A stretch of 64,000 bases of DNA from Hofstenia miamia (Eukaryota > Xenacoelomorpha > Acoela), in contig SCFE01000119.1 in assembly GCA_004352715.1 (NCBI GenBank), forward strand, positions 946,455-1,010,454, in the 5' to 3' direction. The translations under genes were made by a program, and so were the position numbers. The stretch's first letter is position 1. The number at the start of each line of letters is the position of its first letter. Below the pieces are notes generated by a model. That model was not told where the DNA came from. It made no database searches and saw only the letters and a program-made list of their open reading frames with translations. This document shows, one piece after another, positions 21,723 to 32,934 of the stretch.

Positions 21723-21729
21723 AAAGAAG

Positions 21730-22440
21730 ATAACAAAATTATTTTAAACTAATTTTTCTAAGTGTTTTCTGTAGATACCTTAAATTTTATTGATTTTTTT
21801 GAAATGTAGTCTTAGATTGTATTAATGTTCAAAAATGTTTTGTACATTAAATATCAAAACAAAATATAATTATTTGAATACATTTTCGGTATTGTAGCAA
21901 CAATTGAGACAGTGAGAAAGGTTATGTGAAATCCCATACTTTCAATGATAGACCTGTTGTTTTCCATCTCTTCCTAGTATCGTTGGTAGCATTCATTTCA
22001 GTGCAACCTCATCAGTGTTGCGAGTTTCTAAACTGTTAGTCCCTACCTGTAACACTGAACACATCTATAATGTGCCCGCAAGTATTATTGTAGCATAATC
22101 CAACAAATTAGCTGCTAAAGAGAAAAGAAATCAGTCAAAGAAAAGAAAAAGAAAAGCAAAAATGATTAGAAATTTTTTAGCAATTTAATTTGTTGTATTT
22201 TGCAACTAAGATCTATCAAATACAAATGTAAAAAATTAGTACTTGTCGAAAACAGTAATTTGGCAAAATAAAGAGGGCGAAATCACTTTCCATTATTTTT
22301 AGCCAACTTTTGCAGCTGAAAAATTTAAAAATTTAAATCGCCATGTACTTTTTTGAAATTAACTATAAGAAGAGTAAGAAAATTGGAAAGATTGTTGAAG
22401 TAAATTCTTTGGCATTCTTATCTTTGATTTTCACAGTTTG
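21730..22440. other. AT-rich, nothing recognised
   Basis: No ORF or repeat end could be supported. Confidence 0.5.
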
Positions 22441-22560
22441 ATTAATTAAAGTCAATGTCAAGCTGAATGGTTTGTGTTGAGTAGTGGTCAGGATCCCATT
22501 ACGGGAATGATTCAATGTTCGGCGCCCCTGATCACAAACTGCACATAGGTTAGGTATACA
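22441..22560. repeat. dispersed repeat, copy A
   Basis: TTTGATTAATTAA, then about 35 bp later GTGTTGAGTAGTGGTCAGGA, then CCCATTACGGGAATG. A related series (tttgattatttaac, gtgtttagtagtggctgga, catcacgggattg) lies at 58590-58663 in the same orientation. A GC-rich phrase, ggcgcccctgatcac, follows only here. It is probably part of a retroelement LTR or leader. Confidence 0.5.
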
Positions 22561-22804
22561 AATAGGAGTTTTTTGATTACCTTTTTATAGCTGACTATCA
22601 ATTCCCTTTGTAGATGTAAGTCCTGATAACAAATTCACAATAAGGCTAGTAAGCCAAGCATAGGACATATTATTATCTTTTCTAGATCCAAATTAGTGAC
22701 TATAAAGTGACTGATAATGAGACCATTTTATTCTATTACAATTATTATATGTAGGATAGGAAACTGCTACTTGTTTAATTAATTATTTTAAAGCCAATAG
22801 TTAA

Positions 22805-24540
22805 TTAAGCAGCTAGTGACAAGCCTGGTTGCAATTGATTATTAAAATTTTCAAAATGAGTTTAAGTCAAGTTGTGCCAAGCCTTTAGTAAGTACTGCAC
22901 TAAGCTAGGTTACACATAAGAAGAGCCATTGAGCTTAGTGTTGGATACACTTCAATAATAACAGATTCCTGGAATTGTTGCTGACTTCAGAGAACAGTGT
23001 CAGGTGGATGCCCAACTGTTGGAGAAACTGTGAAACTACTTCACCTAAATAGTGATGGTTAAATTGTCTGTTAATAATTGTTAATAGGAATAGTTACCAA
23101 TAAAGGAAAGCAGTAAGAAACCATTAGATCCCTACCCACTAGTTCACCACACAATCAAATACAGAGATTTGAATAAATTGATGTCAATCCTGATAGGAGT
23201 TGCTACACATCAGTCTGAATTTCAGTATCCATTCTTTCATTACTATCTCTGCTGTCTTTTTCATTGTTTTATTCTCCATTGGTATCCTCCTTGCATACTT
23301 CATCAAATTATCCACCATCATTAATAGTGCAGAGTCACTCAGGGACATTTGAATATTTCTGTGGAATTTTATTAATTCTCAATTTGTAATTTCTTATTTT
23401 CGTATTTTCTACATCACCTTTGTATATTTTTCTAATTATGGTTCAGTTGTATTCTTTTGGTATGCGCATTTGGTTCCACTACCACAGATGGATAACTGGT
23501 GTGCTCATGTTAATTCACATGGTAAACGTTTTGATGCTATGAGGGTGTTACCTCCCCCCTTGTGATTCGTTTGTGTGGTTTACCTTTCTTGTCTCCATTT
23601 CCTGCATGTCGAAATGTTGTCATCAAACCTTTTGTGATGGAACCTATCCCATGATTTTTGCTCACTGTTTCACTATGCTATCAATTGGTTGCTTAGTTGA
23701 CAGGCTCCCAACTGTCAAGGAAATTTGGTTGTTTCTATGAAAAGTTATATTCTTGTTTTTCTTGTTACTGTATTCTTTCTCTTAGAAGAGTAATATTCTC
23801 CTTTCGTTTTCCCCTTGTCTAAGAAGAGTTGTATTCTCTGTTCTTTTACTTATAGTGAATGGACTCCATCCATACTGTTATTTGTTCTCATTTTGGGTCC
23901 CCCTTAGAGGGCGTCCCCTGTGCAAATGCTGATGGCCTCAATGCCATCCCTTGCATCATTGGATCACTGATTAGTTTGTCTCACCCAATTTCACCAGATC
24001 TGCTNTTAAGCAGCTAGTGACAAGCCTGGTTGCAATTGATTATTAAAATTTTCAAAATGAGTTTAAGTCAAGTTGTGCCAAGCCTTTAGTAAGTACTGCA
24101 CTAAGCTAGGTTACACATAAGAAGAGCCATTGAGCTTAGTGTTGGATATACTTCAATAATAACAGATTCCTGGAATTGTTGCTGACTTCAGAGAACAGTG
24201 TCAGGTGGATGCCCAACTGTTGGAGAAACTGTGAAACTACTTCACCTAAATAGTGATGGTTAAATTGTCTGTTAATAATTGTTAATAGGAATAGTTACCA
24301 ATAAAGGAAAGCAGTAAGAAACCATTAGATCCCTACCCACTAGTTCACCACACAATCAAATACAGAGATTTGAATAAATTGATGTCAATCCTGATAGGAG
24401 TTGCTACACATCAGTCTGAATTTCAGTATCCATTCTTTCATTACTATCTCTGCTGTCTTTTTCATTGTTTGATTCTCCATTGGTATCCTTCTTGCATACT
24501 TGATCCAATTATCTACCATCATTAATGGGTATTGGTAGCC
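22805..24540. repeat. 535-bp gypsy segment duplicated around a single N
   Basis: Bases about 22805-23340 and 24006-24540 agree almost base for base. The N at 24005 abuts the second copy. The second copy continues as gypsy integrase; the first leaves the homology after ccatcattaat and runs 660 bp of different sequence. It is either two closely related insertions or an assembly misjoin. Confidence 0.85.
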
Positions 24541-24600
24541 TTCCTCATCTCTGGATAGCATTTCTAAATCTATGAGCACTATTTCATTAGGCTGTGTCAC
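24385..24600 (-). pseudogene. gypsy integrase core fragment
   Basis: The 71-codon frame contains NEIVLIDLEMLSRDEEGYQY, then MMVDNWIKYARRIPMEN. This is the start of the retroviral integrase core (rve): the first catalytic Asp lies in IDLE, and the second strand has VDNWIKY. It ends before the second Asp and the Glu. A nearly identical stretch is at 23160-23340 in the duplicated segment. Confidence 0.7.
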
Positions 24601-24849
24601 AATTATTTTCTCTAATTGTGCTCTCAGTGCTGGAAAGTGTTGCTTATTGTTTAATAAACATGTTGTACATTTGTTTATTATATCTTCAGTTACTCTTCTG
24701 ACTACTATTGTGATAAATGAACGTCTTTTCCATCTGTGTGATCTCCAAATGCCCCTTTTTATGTACTCTCTCTATCAGTTCTCTTTTATATTATTCTGGG
24801 ATCACTATCCTGTTTCATTGTGTCTCAACTTATAGGAGTCCATTTTTGT

Positions 24850-25131
24850 TTATCTTCCACTTGTATCTCTTAGTAACTTCTTGTGATCTTTGATGTTGTA
24901 TTTGGTTCTTTTATCTTGTAAATGATCTTGTTCAGTATTATATTGGAAATGACTTGCGTTCTGTAAGAGGCATTGTTCACATTTGTAGATCACATCAATC
25001 ATTGCAGCTTGAATCCCAATGGTAACATATCTGGTGTTAAAGGCTTTCTCTGTTTGTAATATGCCCAGGTGGCCACGTTCATGAATTTGTCTCACTAGAT
25101 CACGTTGGTAATATTCCGGGATAGCAGCCAA
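24850..25131 (-). pseudogene. gypsy integrase zinc-binding (H2C2) domain
   Basis: The frame contains IHERGHLGILQTEKAF and IYKCEQCLLQN, giving the H-x3-H and C-x2-C of the integrase H2C2 domain with usual spacing. It lies between RNase H (upstream on this strand) and the integrase core (downstream). Confidence 0.75.
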
Positions 25132-25139
25132 TTGTTCCT

Positions 25140-26259
25140 GCTTTTTGCATAAAGAAGCCCCTGATCACTAACTTGCCAGTTGTATAGCTGAAAATATCGA
25201 TCTGTTAGTGCGTCTATTGGAAACAGGGGGTCTGCTATCTGTCATAAGATTTCTGACATTATTTTATCACCTTTCTGATGTTTCCGGATCTCCTCTGCAG
25301 TTATCTCTTCTCTCATGAGGACAGGCAGGATAGCTCTGCCATGCAGATCCATGTTGATGTCTGGCAGTGCTTCATATTCCGTAAGGGGAATGAATCCGAA
25401 ATGCACTTGCCCTACAAGTCACGCTTGTAGCTTGGAAGAGCCATCCAATAATCCGCATTCAGATGGAGTCTGCTGGGCCAGTGTTTGATGGTAAAATTGA
25501 AATCATTGAGGAACTCTATCCATCTAGTTATGATGCTTGATTTATCGCCAGAGAACTTTTTGAGTCAGGCCAGAGCACTGTTTTCAGTGCGCACTGTAAG
25601 AGGGTGGCCCAGTACAAAGTACTTGCAAGTACTTGAATTTCTTTAGTGACTCAACTACCAGAAGCATTTCGCTCTTTGTGGCACTGTAGTTGAGCTCTGC
25701 AGCTCACAGTTTATGACTGAAATATTGGATAGGACTTTCAACTCCATTAATTACCTGGCTTAGGACCCTGCTTATAGCCACAGTGCTGGCGTCACAATAG
25801 ATGGTAAAATCCTTTGAGAAATCGGGGGTGTTGAGTGTGGGGATCCTTTTCAATTTCTTTTTAATTGCTCCAAGCTCCTCCTGTTCTCACCACGTCCACT
25901 GGAACTCAACTGACTTTCTTAGTAACAGAGATGTTCTTTGTCTTCTTAGCCAAGTTGGGGAGAAACATCCCGTAATAATTTACGAAGCCCATGAGCCTCT
26001 GCACATGCTTATGGCTTTTAGGTGTCTCAATCTGGTCGAGGTAATCCTTGGCATTTGTTTTTATGGAGATCTTTCCTCATTTGACCATGCTGCCTAGGAA
26101 AGTGACCTTGTTTTGTGCAAGAGCACATTTGTTTCCATTCACCTGTAGTCCAGCATTCTGAAGTAACTCGAGGGTGCATTCTAACTTGTTGAGATGTTCT
26201 TGAAATGTGTTACTGGCAACAAGAATATCGTGAATGTACGCCAAGATGCCAGGCTCTAA
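25140..26259 (-). pseudogene. gypsy RT end and RNase H
   Basis: RT thumb and connection blocks are visible as FQEHLNKLECTLELLQNAG and KVTFLGSMV, then HKHVQRLMGFVNYYGMFLP. RNase H follows with IYCDAST, YFSHKL, and AELNYSATKSEMLLVVESLK. The linker before the integrase zinc domain contains FQLYNWQVSDQGLLY. Stops and small indels are scattered. Stretches between the blocks are retroelement sequence too, not spacer. Confidence 0.75.
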
Positions 26260-26455
26260 AGCGTGGTTTCCATTAACAAATGTTCATCGCGGGCGACAGA
26301 AATGTAGACAAATAAAATTAACAAAACATAAAAGGTCAAATCGTTGTGCGTTGACGTTGGCGCCAGCGATGAACGTCATTGATTGAGCTACAACAATTCA
26401 CTGTCGTTTGCAATAGAAAACATTTCTATTGTCAATGTCAAAAGTGAGCGTCGTG

Positions 26456-26925
26456 ATGGAAGATTACTTGCAAACAGAACAAATAATTGAAGAGGTGCGA
26501 AAGTTTGAACATCTTTATGATGTCAGATGAAAAGATTACAAAGATTCGACGAAGAAGGAAGAGACCTGGCGAGTTATTGCGGCGACACTGGGCGCGGAAG
26601 TGGATCTGGTGAAAAAAGTGGAAAGGTTTACGCGACACCTACACACGAAAATTGAAAGAGGCCAAGAGATTACAGAAAAGTGGTGCAGGAGCGTTGAAGC
26701 CGGAAAAGTGGCCTTTCTTTGCTATGCTCGGTTTTCTTCATGATGTTGTGAAAACAAGATCCTCATTCTGTTCACTGGTCCCAACAAGAGCCTCAAACAA
26801 ACATGAAAATAGCGACATTCGTGAAATGAGCGAAATTAGTGAAGATGAAAACGACGTGTCTTTTGTCAGTGACAAAAATGTTGACCTCCCAAAGCAAGAC
26901 CGAAAAGAATTTGGATGCAAGAGTC
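26456..26925 (+). pseudogene. Harbinger MADF/Myb-like DNA-binding protein
   Basis: PIF/Harbinger elements encode a second Myb/MADF-type protein that carries the transposase into the nucleus and to DNA. From ATG 26456 the frame reads IIEEVRKFEHLYDV, then KDYKDSTKKEETWRVIAATL, a clear MADF domain. A TGA interrupts at 26528-26530. A run of six A at 26614-26619 marks a 1-base frameshift, after which the frame gives WKGLRDTYTRKLKEA and FFAMLGFLHDVVKTRSS, then an acidic Ser/Asp-rich tail running into the gap. Confidence 0.75.
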
Positions 26926-26955
26926 NNNNNNNNNNNNNNNNNNNNNNNNNNNNNN

Positions 26956-27879
26956 TTTAAAAATTCGCCATCTGGACGAAAGAATTCCAAAAGTATTTTC
27001 GATCACGCGGCGAGCTCTTGATAGTCGGTAGTTAAAGATTTTCTTTTTCATTTCTTCTTGATGGCCAGGATAAGGACGCATTAAGTATTCAGTCAAAGGA
27101 AATGCTTCGTCGCCAACAAGAAAGTGAGGATAACGTTGATAAGTTCCCGGAAGAGCTTCGTCTTCCGGTAATCCAATATCACCGGATTCAAACTGTTCAC
27201 CAATGAAACTGTTCTTAAACACACCGCCATCACTTTGACGACCTGGAGATCCAACATCGAAGCAAATAATAGAGTAGTGAGCGTCAGCAACAGTGAGAAG
27301 TACTATGCTGAAAGTCTTTTTATAGTTAAAATATTCACTGCCAGTCAATGCAGGAGCCTGAATAACACAGTGTTTACCGTCGATTGCTCCGCAGCAATTA
27401 GGAAAGTTCCAAATATTCCAAAAATCGTCACGAATAGTTTTAAATGTTTGTGATGACGGCTTTAAAATGTAAGTTTCACTAAGAGCCTCGTAAATTGCAC
27501 TTGACGTTTCTCGAACAATTCGGCACACTGTTGAGCGTCCAAGTCGATAACTCGTAGCTATGCTCTGTTGAGAATCTCCAGTGGCAAGATAACGCAATGT
27601 TATAGCCAACCTTTCTCCGGCGGAAATGGGCTGTCGAGGACCATAATGGGTAATTTTGGGCTCAACAAGCTTTAGAAGAAATTTATATCTTTGTGGACTC
27701 ATGCGTGAGTAGAGAAAAAACATTTCCTCGTCGCTTTCTAACATTTGAGTAAATAGTTTATACTCTCCTAATTCTGAATGTTGCAAAAAAATATTTCTAA
27801 CCCAAAATCTTGGAGGGCGACGTTTCCTCCTCTTCCGCAAGAAGAAAAGCAACAGTAGTTGTCTACATTCAGAAGTCAT
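26956..27879 (-). CDS. PIF/Harbinger transposase (DDE_Tnp_4), 3' end in gap
   Basis: An intact minus-strand frame. The likely start is the Met at 27879 (MTSECRQ), although the frame is open to 27984. A helix-turn-helix-like region (QSIATSYRLGRSTVCRIVRE) precedes the nuclease. First Asp: NCCGAIDGKHCVI. Intermediate block: DVGSPGRQSDGGVFKNS. Second Asp: FLVGDEAFPL. Glu: RARRVIENTFGILSSRW. All three catalytic positions are present. About the last 50-60 residues are lost in the 30-N gap, whose real size must be larger. It is the best-preserved TE gene in the window. Confidence 0.9.
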
Positions 27880-28153
27880 AATAAATGATTTTGTCTTCGC
27901 TGTCGTTTGAATGGAAACATTGACGCGAAGAACGACAACGACAAGCTCTTCATTGCGTCGAACGATGACATCGCTGCATCGCAACGTCGAACGACAACAG
28001 CGTGCGTTTTACGTTATCGCTAGCGACAGCGATGAACGTTTTTCAATGGAAACCACGCTTAATACCATTGTCACATACCTCTGGAATTTTCTATTAGTAT
28101 TGGACTAATCAAATTACATGTAAAGCAAAGGTACAGGAAATCTGCCTTTATTA

Positions 28154-29316
28154 ATGAGTGTTAGTAGTGTGGAAAATGCTCGATTTAAAATAGACTTCCA
28201 TGATAAATATGTGGGTAATTGCTTAGAAAAGATCGAATTGAAAACAAGTACTACTGGCCATTTATTAATGGCTATACTTTCTCAAAGGTTTGACTCAATT
28301 TCTTTTATTAGTGTTGTCGATTTGGATTACAAATTAATTCAAAAACTTCATTGTCAATTTGCTCATTGTTCCACATAGAAGTTAAAAAGTTTGTTAAAAA
28401 CCGCGGCTCATTGTAGTAAGTCTGTTGATGATTTAATATTTAGACCAATGCAACAATGTGAAGTTCGTGTCCAATTTGAGCGCGCCCATGTTAAGCCAAC
28501 CACATGTTTACCATTGGCTACTAGTTTTAATGAAAGAGTTGTTCTTGATCTTCATCGTTTGACAGATCTTGGGTCTAATGCGTACTATGTTCATTTAATT
28601 GATGTATTTACTAGATTTAGTGTGGCAACAATTATCTTTGACAAACTTCCAAAAAACTATTATCTTTGTTTTCTTAAAATTCCGGTGTTTGAGGTTTGGT
28701 ATTCCATCAAAAACTTTAACAGACAATGGAGGGGAGTTTAATAATGATGAGTTTAGGTCTTGTGCAGAAAATTTTAACGTCACTGTAAGTACAACTGCGG
28801 CGGAATGCCGTTTTCAAATGGTATCTGTGAAAGACAAAATGCCATAATTACTGAAATGTTTCAAAAACTAAGATGTGATGATACCATAAAACTTGATAAT
28901 GAAACGCTATTAAACTATGCTGTATTTGCTAAGAATTGTTTAAGCAATAGAAATGGCTTTAGTCCTCTTCAAGTTGTATTTGGGACTAGTCCTAATTTAC
29001 ATTCAGTATTTGATAATCAGCCAGCAGCTCTGGAGAATGTGACGTCTTCAGAAGCGGTTAGTGCACATTTACTTTGTATCACAAGGCTCGGTAGGAATAT
29101 TTGATGGCCGAATCATCACATAGGATTAAGACTGCACTTCAATCAAAAATTAGACCTCAAAGGTCCTTTTCTAATGGGCGAAAGAGTTTATTATAAGTGG
29201 AATGATTTTAATTGATGGAAGGACCCTGGCAAGGTGGTGGGCAAAGGATGACGAAATTGTATTCATCCGTCATGGGGGATTCATTGTAAGAGTACATGTT
29301 TTCACATTTAGAAAAT
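28154..29316 (+). pseudogene. copia gag-pre-integrase and integrase
   Basis: The pre-integrase part has KLHCQFAHCST. The core follows: NERVVLDLHRLTDLGSNAYY with the first Asp, then VHLIDVFTRFSVATII. After a frame change come TDNGGEFNNDEF (second Asp) and FSNGICERQNAIITEMFQKL with the catalytic Glu in CERQN. Downstream is VFIRHGGFIVRVHVFTFRK, the usual end of the copia integrase region, cut by the pogo terminus at 29318. Confidence 0.75.
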
Positions 29317-29317
29317 A

Positions 29318-30162
29318 CAGTCAAGTTCGTTTAATCCGGATTGCCATAATTCGAATATTTGTTTAAACCGGTTGAATTTCAAAGTCCCAAATTTTCTGCC
29401 TATCTATTCCATAATAATATATGCTTATAATCCGGATATTCGCCTATTCCGGGTGATTTTTCGCTCTGATTCCATAAAAATCCGGATTAATGTATTTGTT
29501 ACAGATAATCAAATGTATGTTTGTTTCATGCTGTCTCATTACTGACTTACTGAATACTAGAAATTAAAAGCTTTTATATTAGCTATGAGCCGCCACGCAC
29601 TAAAGTCTTAATTAGGCGCATGAGTATCTGTTACATTACCTACCTACTCTATACCACAACTGAGCTAAACGCGCGAGGGTGGCAAGCAAAGCAATGAGAT
29701 TAGTGAAAGACAGACTGACTACTGCTACACACGAACTGCTCACCTCTTCTGTGTTGCTTAATTATCTTTCCCTTTGCTATCAACCGCCTAATTGCGGTTA
29801 ATCATCCATTGGATGTTTTGATCACTCTTTCCTGTTATCACAATTTAAGTAAGCATGAAGCAAACAAGAACAGAATTCGAAATCATTTTTTATTATGAGG
29901 CAAATGGAGGCTTGAAATAAAAAGTTATAGCAGAGAAATTTTCCATTAAACCACAAACATTAAGTGATTTGCTTAAGAGGAAAAACGAATACAAGAAGAA
30001 ATTTATGTCAAATGGCATTTCTGGCAGAGTAAAACTATTGCGGACTACTAAGAATGATCTTACTGCCAAAGCTTTATTACAATGGTTTACAGTAATGAGA
30101 ACCGAGAATTCATATTTTCCAATCAACGGTGAAATGCTGCTAGCAAAAGCCAAAGTATTTGC
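29318..30162 (+). mobile_element. pogo/Tigger-like element, left end only
   Basis: CAGTCAAGTTCGTTTAATCC follows TA at 29316-29317 and fits a pogo-type terminus. Several AATCCGGAT motifs in both orientations lie within the first 180 bp. From about 29857 a frame begins MKQTRTEFEI, has one TAA, then IAEKFSIKPQTLSDLLKRK (HTH) and ALLQWFTVMRTENSYF, PINGEMLLAKAKVFAE, the CENP-B/Tigger-type DNA-binding domain. The DDE domain and right TIR are missing: copia sequence resumes at about 30163. Confidence 0.75.
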
Positions 30163-30690
30163 AGAACGAGGTAGATCAGCAAGTTGCAATACTTAGTAGT
30201 ACAGATAAGTGGTTGTCAGCCAAGAAAGAAGAAATTAATAATTGGGTAAGTAATGATGTTCTTAATACAGTAGATGATTGTGGTCAAAAATTTGTTACTA
30301 GATGTGGCACATTGAAGCAAGATTCGTGGCCCGTGGTCTCTATTTTAGTTGACGATTCCCCCACATGTGCTCGAGATTCTCTTCATTTGTTATTGTCATT
30401 TTCTTCAAACAATAGAAATAGATGGAAGTGCCAAACTATGGACATTAAAACAGCTTTCTTGCAGGGCGAGCTCTTAGAGACGTTTTTATTAAGTCACCTA
30501 GGGAGAGTGGTATTTCGCATAGTAAATTGTGTAAACTTGTTAAGGGTGCTATGGATTAGCAGATGTCTTATCCTGGAGCACTACATGGTATTATGGCTAC
30601 ACATGTGGACGATTTTTGGTGGTGTGATGATAGTATCTTTATTAAGCGTGTAACAGAGTTATTGGGTGATGTGTTTGATGTTGTGTAGAA
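30163..30690 (+). pseudogene. copia reverse transcriptase fragment
   Basis: Blocks: AKKEEINNWVSNDVLNTV and DDCGQKFVTRCG (RT start), SPTCARDSLHLLL, then CQTMDIKTAFLQGELLE (the first RT Asp is in the MDIKTAFLQG block). After a deletion and frame change the active-site box appears as ATHVDDFWW with VDD at 30605-30613. The middle of the palm domain between LQGE and THVDD is mostly missing. Confidence 0.75.
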
Positions 30691-30699
30691 TACGAGTTT

Positions 30700-31440
30700 C
30701 CATTTCAGTATCTTGTATTGGATGTTACTGAAAGTAGAAATTATGTTATAGTCAATCAGAATGAATATGCAGTTTCGATCGCTCCTATTAATCTTATGCC
30801 AGGTCGTGATTCAGATATAATGCAAATCACAACTGATGAAGAGAGAAAACAAATGCGTGATCTTATTGGAAAAATTCAGTGGTTGCCATGTCATTCACGT
30901 CCTGATTTTACGAGTAAAGTGAACACAAGCGCAGTTCGGGATGTTTTAATACTGAACAAATTACTAAGAAAAATTGCGTGTAGTAAAAATTTGCTTAAAT
31001 TTGGGTGATATGTCTCATCGGAATATAAGTTGTTATAGGGATGCCTGTTTCAGTAAGGGTGAAGAATTTAAGAATTAAGTTCGATATTTGGCATTTATTG
31101 TAGGTGAATTTCACAATGCATCATTGCTGTCATGGCTAGAAGTACAATTTCTGCTGAAACCATGGCATGTACTCAAGCTGTTGATGATGCATTACTCATT
31201 AGGAATATTATGAAGGAAGTTCTTGGTATTCAGCTTCCTATCGTGGCCTATACTGATAATCAATCAATATTGAAGCTATCTATTATACCAAGAAGTTACA
31301 TGACAAAAGGTAACGGATTGATTTAAGTTATTTGCGAAAATTGATTGATAACAAGGAACTTATGGATATACAGTGGGTGAAGACACAGTTTCAGCTGGCT
31401 GATTGCTTTACAAAACCCAAAACAGTATCATCTGATTCTC
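30700..31440 (+). pseudogene. copia RT connection and RNase H
   Basis: FQYLVLDVTESRNYVIVNQN and RKQMRDLIGKIQWLPCHSRP are the copia connection blocks. RNase H shows ARSTISAETMACTQAVDDAL with the catalytic Glu region and IVAYTDNQSILKL with a catalytic Asp. After a stop come VKTQFQLADCFTK, the usual copia RNase H end (DxLTK-like), and a last stop at about 31500. Confidence 0.75.
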
Positions 31441-31611
31441 GGACTAATGTTTTAAACGTGACAAACGTAAAGAAAGAAACGTAGCGCAGATATTGTGGAT
31501 TGTGGTGTGGTGCAGAAACAAAAGTAGAAATGGTGCAGAGTATCATATTAGTATTATTTTGTAATTAACTTGTCTGCGTTGGACAAGTTATGTTGTAGCT
31601 TTGTAAATATG

Positions 31612-31618
<7 letters not shown>

Positions 31619-31664
<46 letters not shown>

Positions 31665-31997
31665 GTATATATATGTATATATGTATACATATATATATAT
31701 ATATATATATANNNNNNNNNNNNNNNNNNNNNNNNNNNNNNNNNNNNNNNNNNNNNNNNNNNNNNNNNNNNNNNNNNNNNNNNNNNNNNNNNNNNNNNNN
31801 NNNNNNNNNNNNNNNNNNNNNNNNNNNNNNNNNNNNNNNNNNNNNNNNNNNNNNNNNNNNNNNNNNNNNNNNNNNNNNNNNNNNNNNNNNNNNNNNNNNN
31901 NNNNNNNNNNNNNNNNNNNNNNNNNNNNNNNNNNNNNNNNNNNNNNNNNNNNNNNNNNNNNNNNNNNNNNNNNNNNNNNNNNNNNNNNNNNNNNNNN

Positions 31998-32028
<31 letters not shown>
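31619..32028. repeat. (TA)n microsatellite around a gap
   Basis: TA runs with interspersed TATG units at 31619-31711 and TA at 31988-32028, around the gap 31712-31987. Between here and 32590 the DNA is AT-rich; the phrase gtacatagag occurs twice but no gene is seen. Confidence 0.95.
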
Positions 32029-32030
<2 letters not shown>

Positions 32031-32590
32031 CGATATGTACATTAACTTTGGAAAAGCTGTGGTACATAGAGCTAAAAAAAGTCCATTTTCCATATTACGA
32101 GTACATAGAGTTCAGAACGGTTTCAATTTTTGCTAGATATAAGTTGAGCACTTTATAATGTTATTCTCTAAATTTCATTGAAAAATCAGTTTTTTTCTTT
32201 CTTAAATAAAAAAGTCATTTTTCTGTGAAAATGAATATATATTAGCAGTTTGTACCATTTTGTACATATATTAGGTTTTTATGCCAAAATAGTTGTTTTG
32301 TTGTGTTAGAAGCATGGTGAACGTTGAAAATGACCCCGATTGGTTATCTGATAGTATTCCAAATTTGTTTAATTAATATTACAAAGAGGTAGTTGACAAA
32401 AAATTCACTAGAAAAACTGTTGATACTTTCGAAAACTACATAATCTCAGGACTTCGGAATGACTAGTTAGCAAAATCATTTTTGAAGGATTAGTAAATAC
32501 AGGCCATATTTTCAAAATGGCGCCGATTTTTGCCATTTTTTGGCTGCTACTGTCTACAACTAATGTATTTACTATAAAAAGGGCATAGTG

Positions 32591-32594
<4 letters not shown>

Positions 32595-32625
<31 letters not shown>

Positions 32626-32845
32626 NNNNNNNNNNNNNNNNNNNNNNNNNNNNNNNNNNNNNNNNNNNNNNNNNNNNNNNNNNNNNNNNNNNNNNNNNNN
32701 NNNNNNNNNNNNNNNNNNNNNNNNNNNNNNNNNNNNNNNNNNNNNNNNNNNNNNNNNNNNNNNNNNNNNNNNNNNNNNNNNNNNNNNNNNNNNNNNNNNN
32801 NNNNNNNNNNNNNNNNNNNNNNNNNNNNNATATATATATATATGT
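32595..32845. repeat. (TA)n microsatellite around a gap
   Basis: TA runs at 32595-32624 and 32830-32843, then TGTGTGTG, around the gap 32626-32829. Confidence 0.95.
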
Positions 32846-32934
32846 GTGTGTAGGCATGTTTTTTGATAACACATTCATGTCAATGTAAATCGTTTATCTT
32901 TTTATTACAATGGATTGTCCCTTGTTGTCTGAGA

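Larger units (their letters stand above)
26260..28059. mobile_element. PIF/Harbinger transposon with TAA target duplication
   Basis: TAA at 26257-26259 and 28060-28062 flanks inverted ends AGCGTGGTTTCCATTA (left) and AGCGTGGTTTCCATTG (right, reverse complement), continuing for about 30 bp with few mismatches to GTTCATCGC. The 3-bp TAA duplication, the TIRs and two converging ORFs (MADF protein on plus, transposase on minus) are the full Harbinger plan. It sits inside the gypsy RT. Length is 1800 bp plus whatever the 30-N gap hides. Confidence 0.9.
24385..28125 (-). mobile_element. Ty3/gypsy retrotransposon pol, minus strand, split by Harbinger
   Basis: From high to low coordinates the minus strand gives the end of reverse transcriptase, RNase H, integrase zinc domain and integrase core, the Ty3/gypsy order. 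RT lies on both sides of the Harbinger insert: FQRYVTMVLEPGILAYIHDIL runs across the site when the insert and one TAA copy are skipped. The active-site box reads YIHD instead of YxDD (26227-26238). RNase H starts FTIYCDASTVAIS (about 25795). Many stops; inactive. Confidence 0.8.
28126..31610 (+). mobile_element. Ty1/copia retrotransposon pol, plus strand, split by a pogo element
   Basis: The plus strand gives integrase (28.4-29.3 kb), then RT (30.1-30.7 kb) and RNase H (31.1-31.4 kb). Integrase before RT is the Ty1/copia order. Many frameshifts and stops. The left side meets the gypsy at about 28125; the right side ends before a (TA)n tract. No LTR was recognised. Confidence 0.8.

Noticed and set aside
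27235-27453. Plus-strand ORFs opposite the Harbinger transposase (27235-27453, 27911-28108)
   Set aside because: Antisense shadows. The minus strand holds all DDE motifs in one frame.
31570-32136. Long ORFs made of YIYIYI repeats on both strands (also near 20.0-20.6 and 32.4-32.9 kb)
   Set aside because: They are (TA)n microsatellites joined through N gaps, not proteins.
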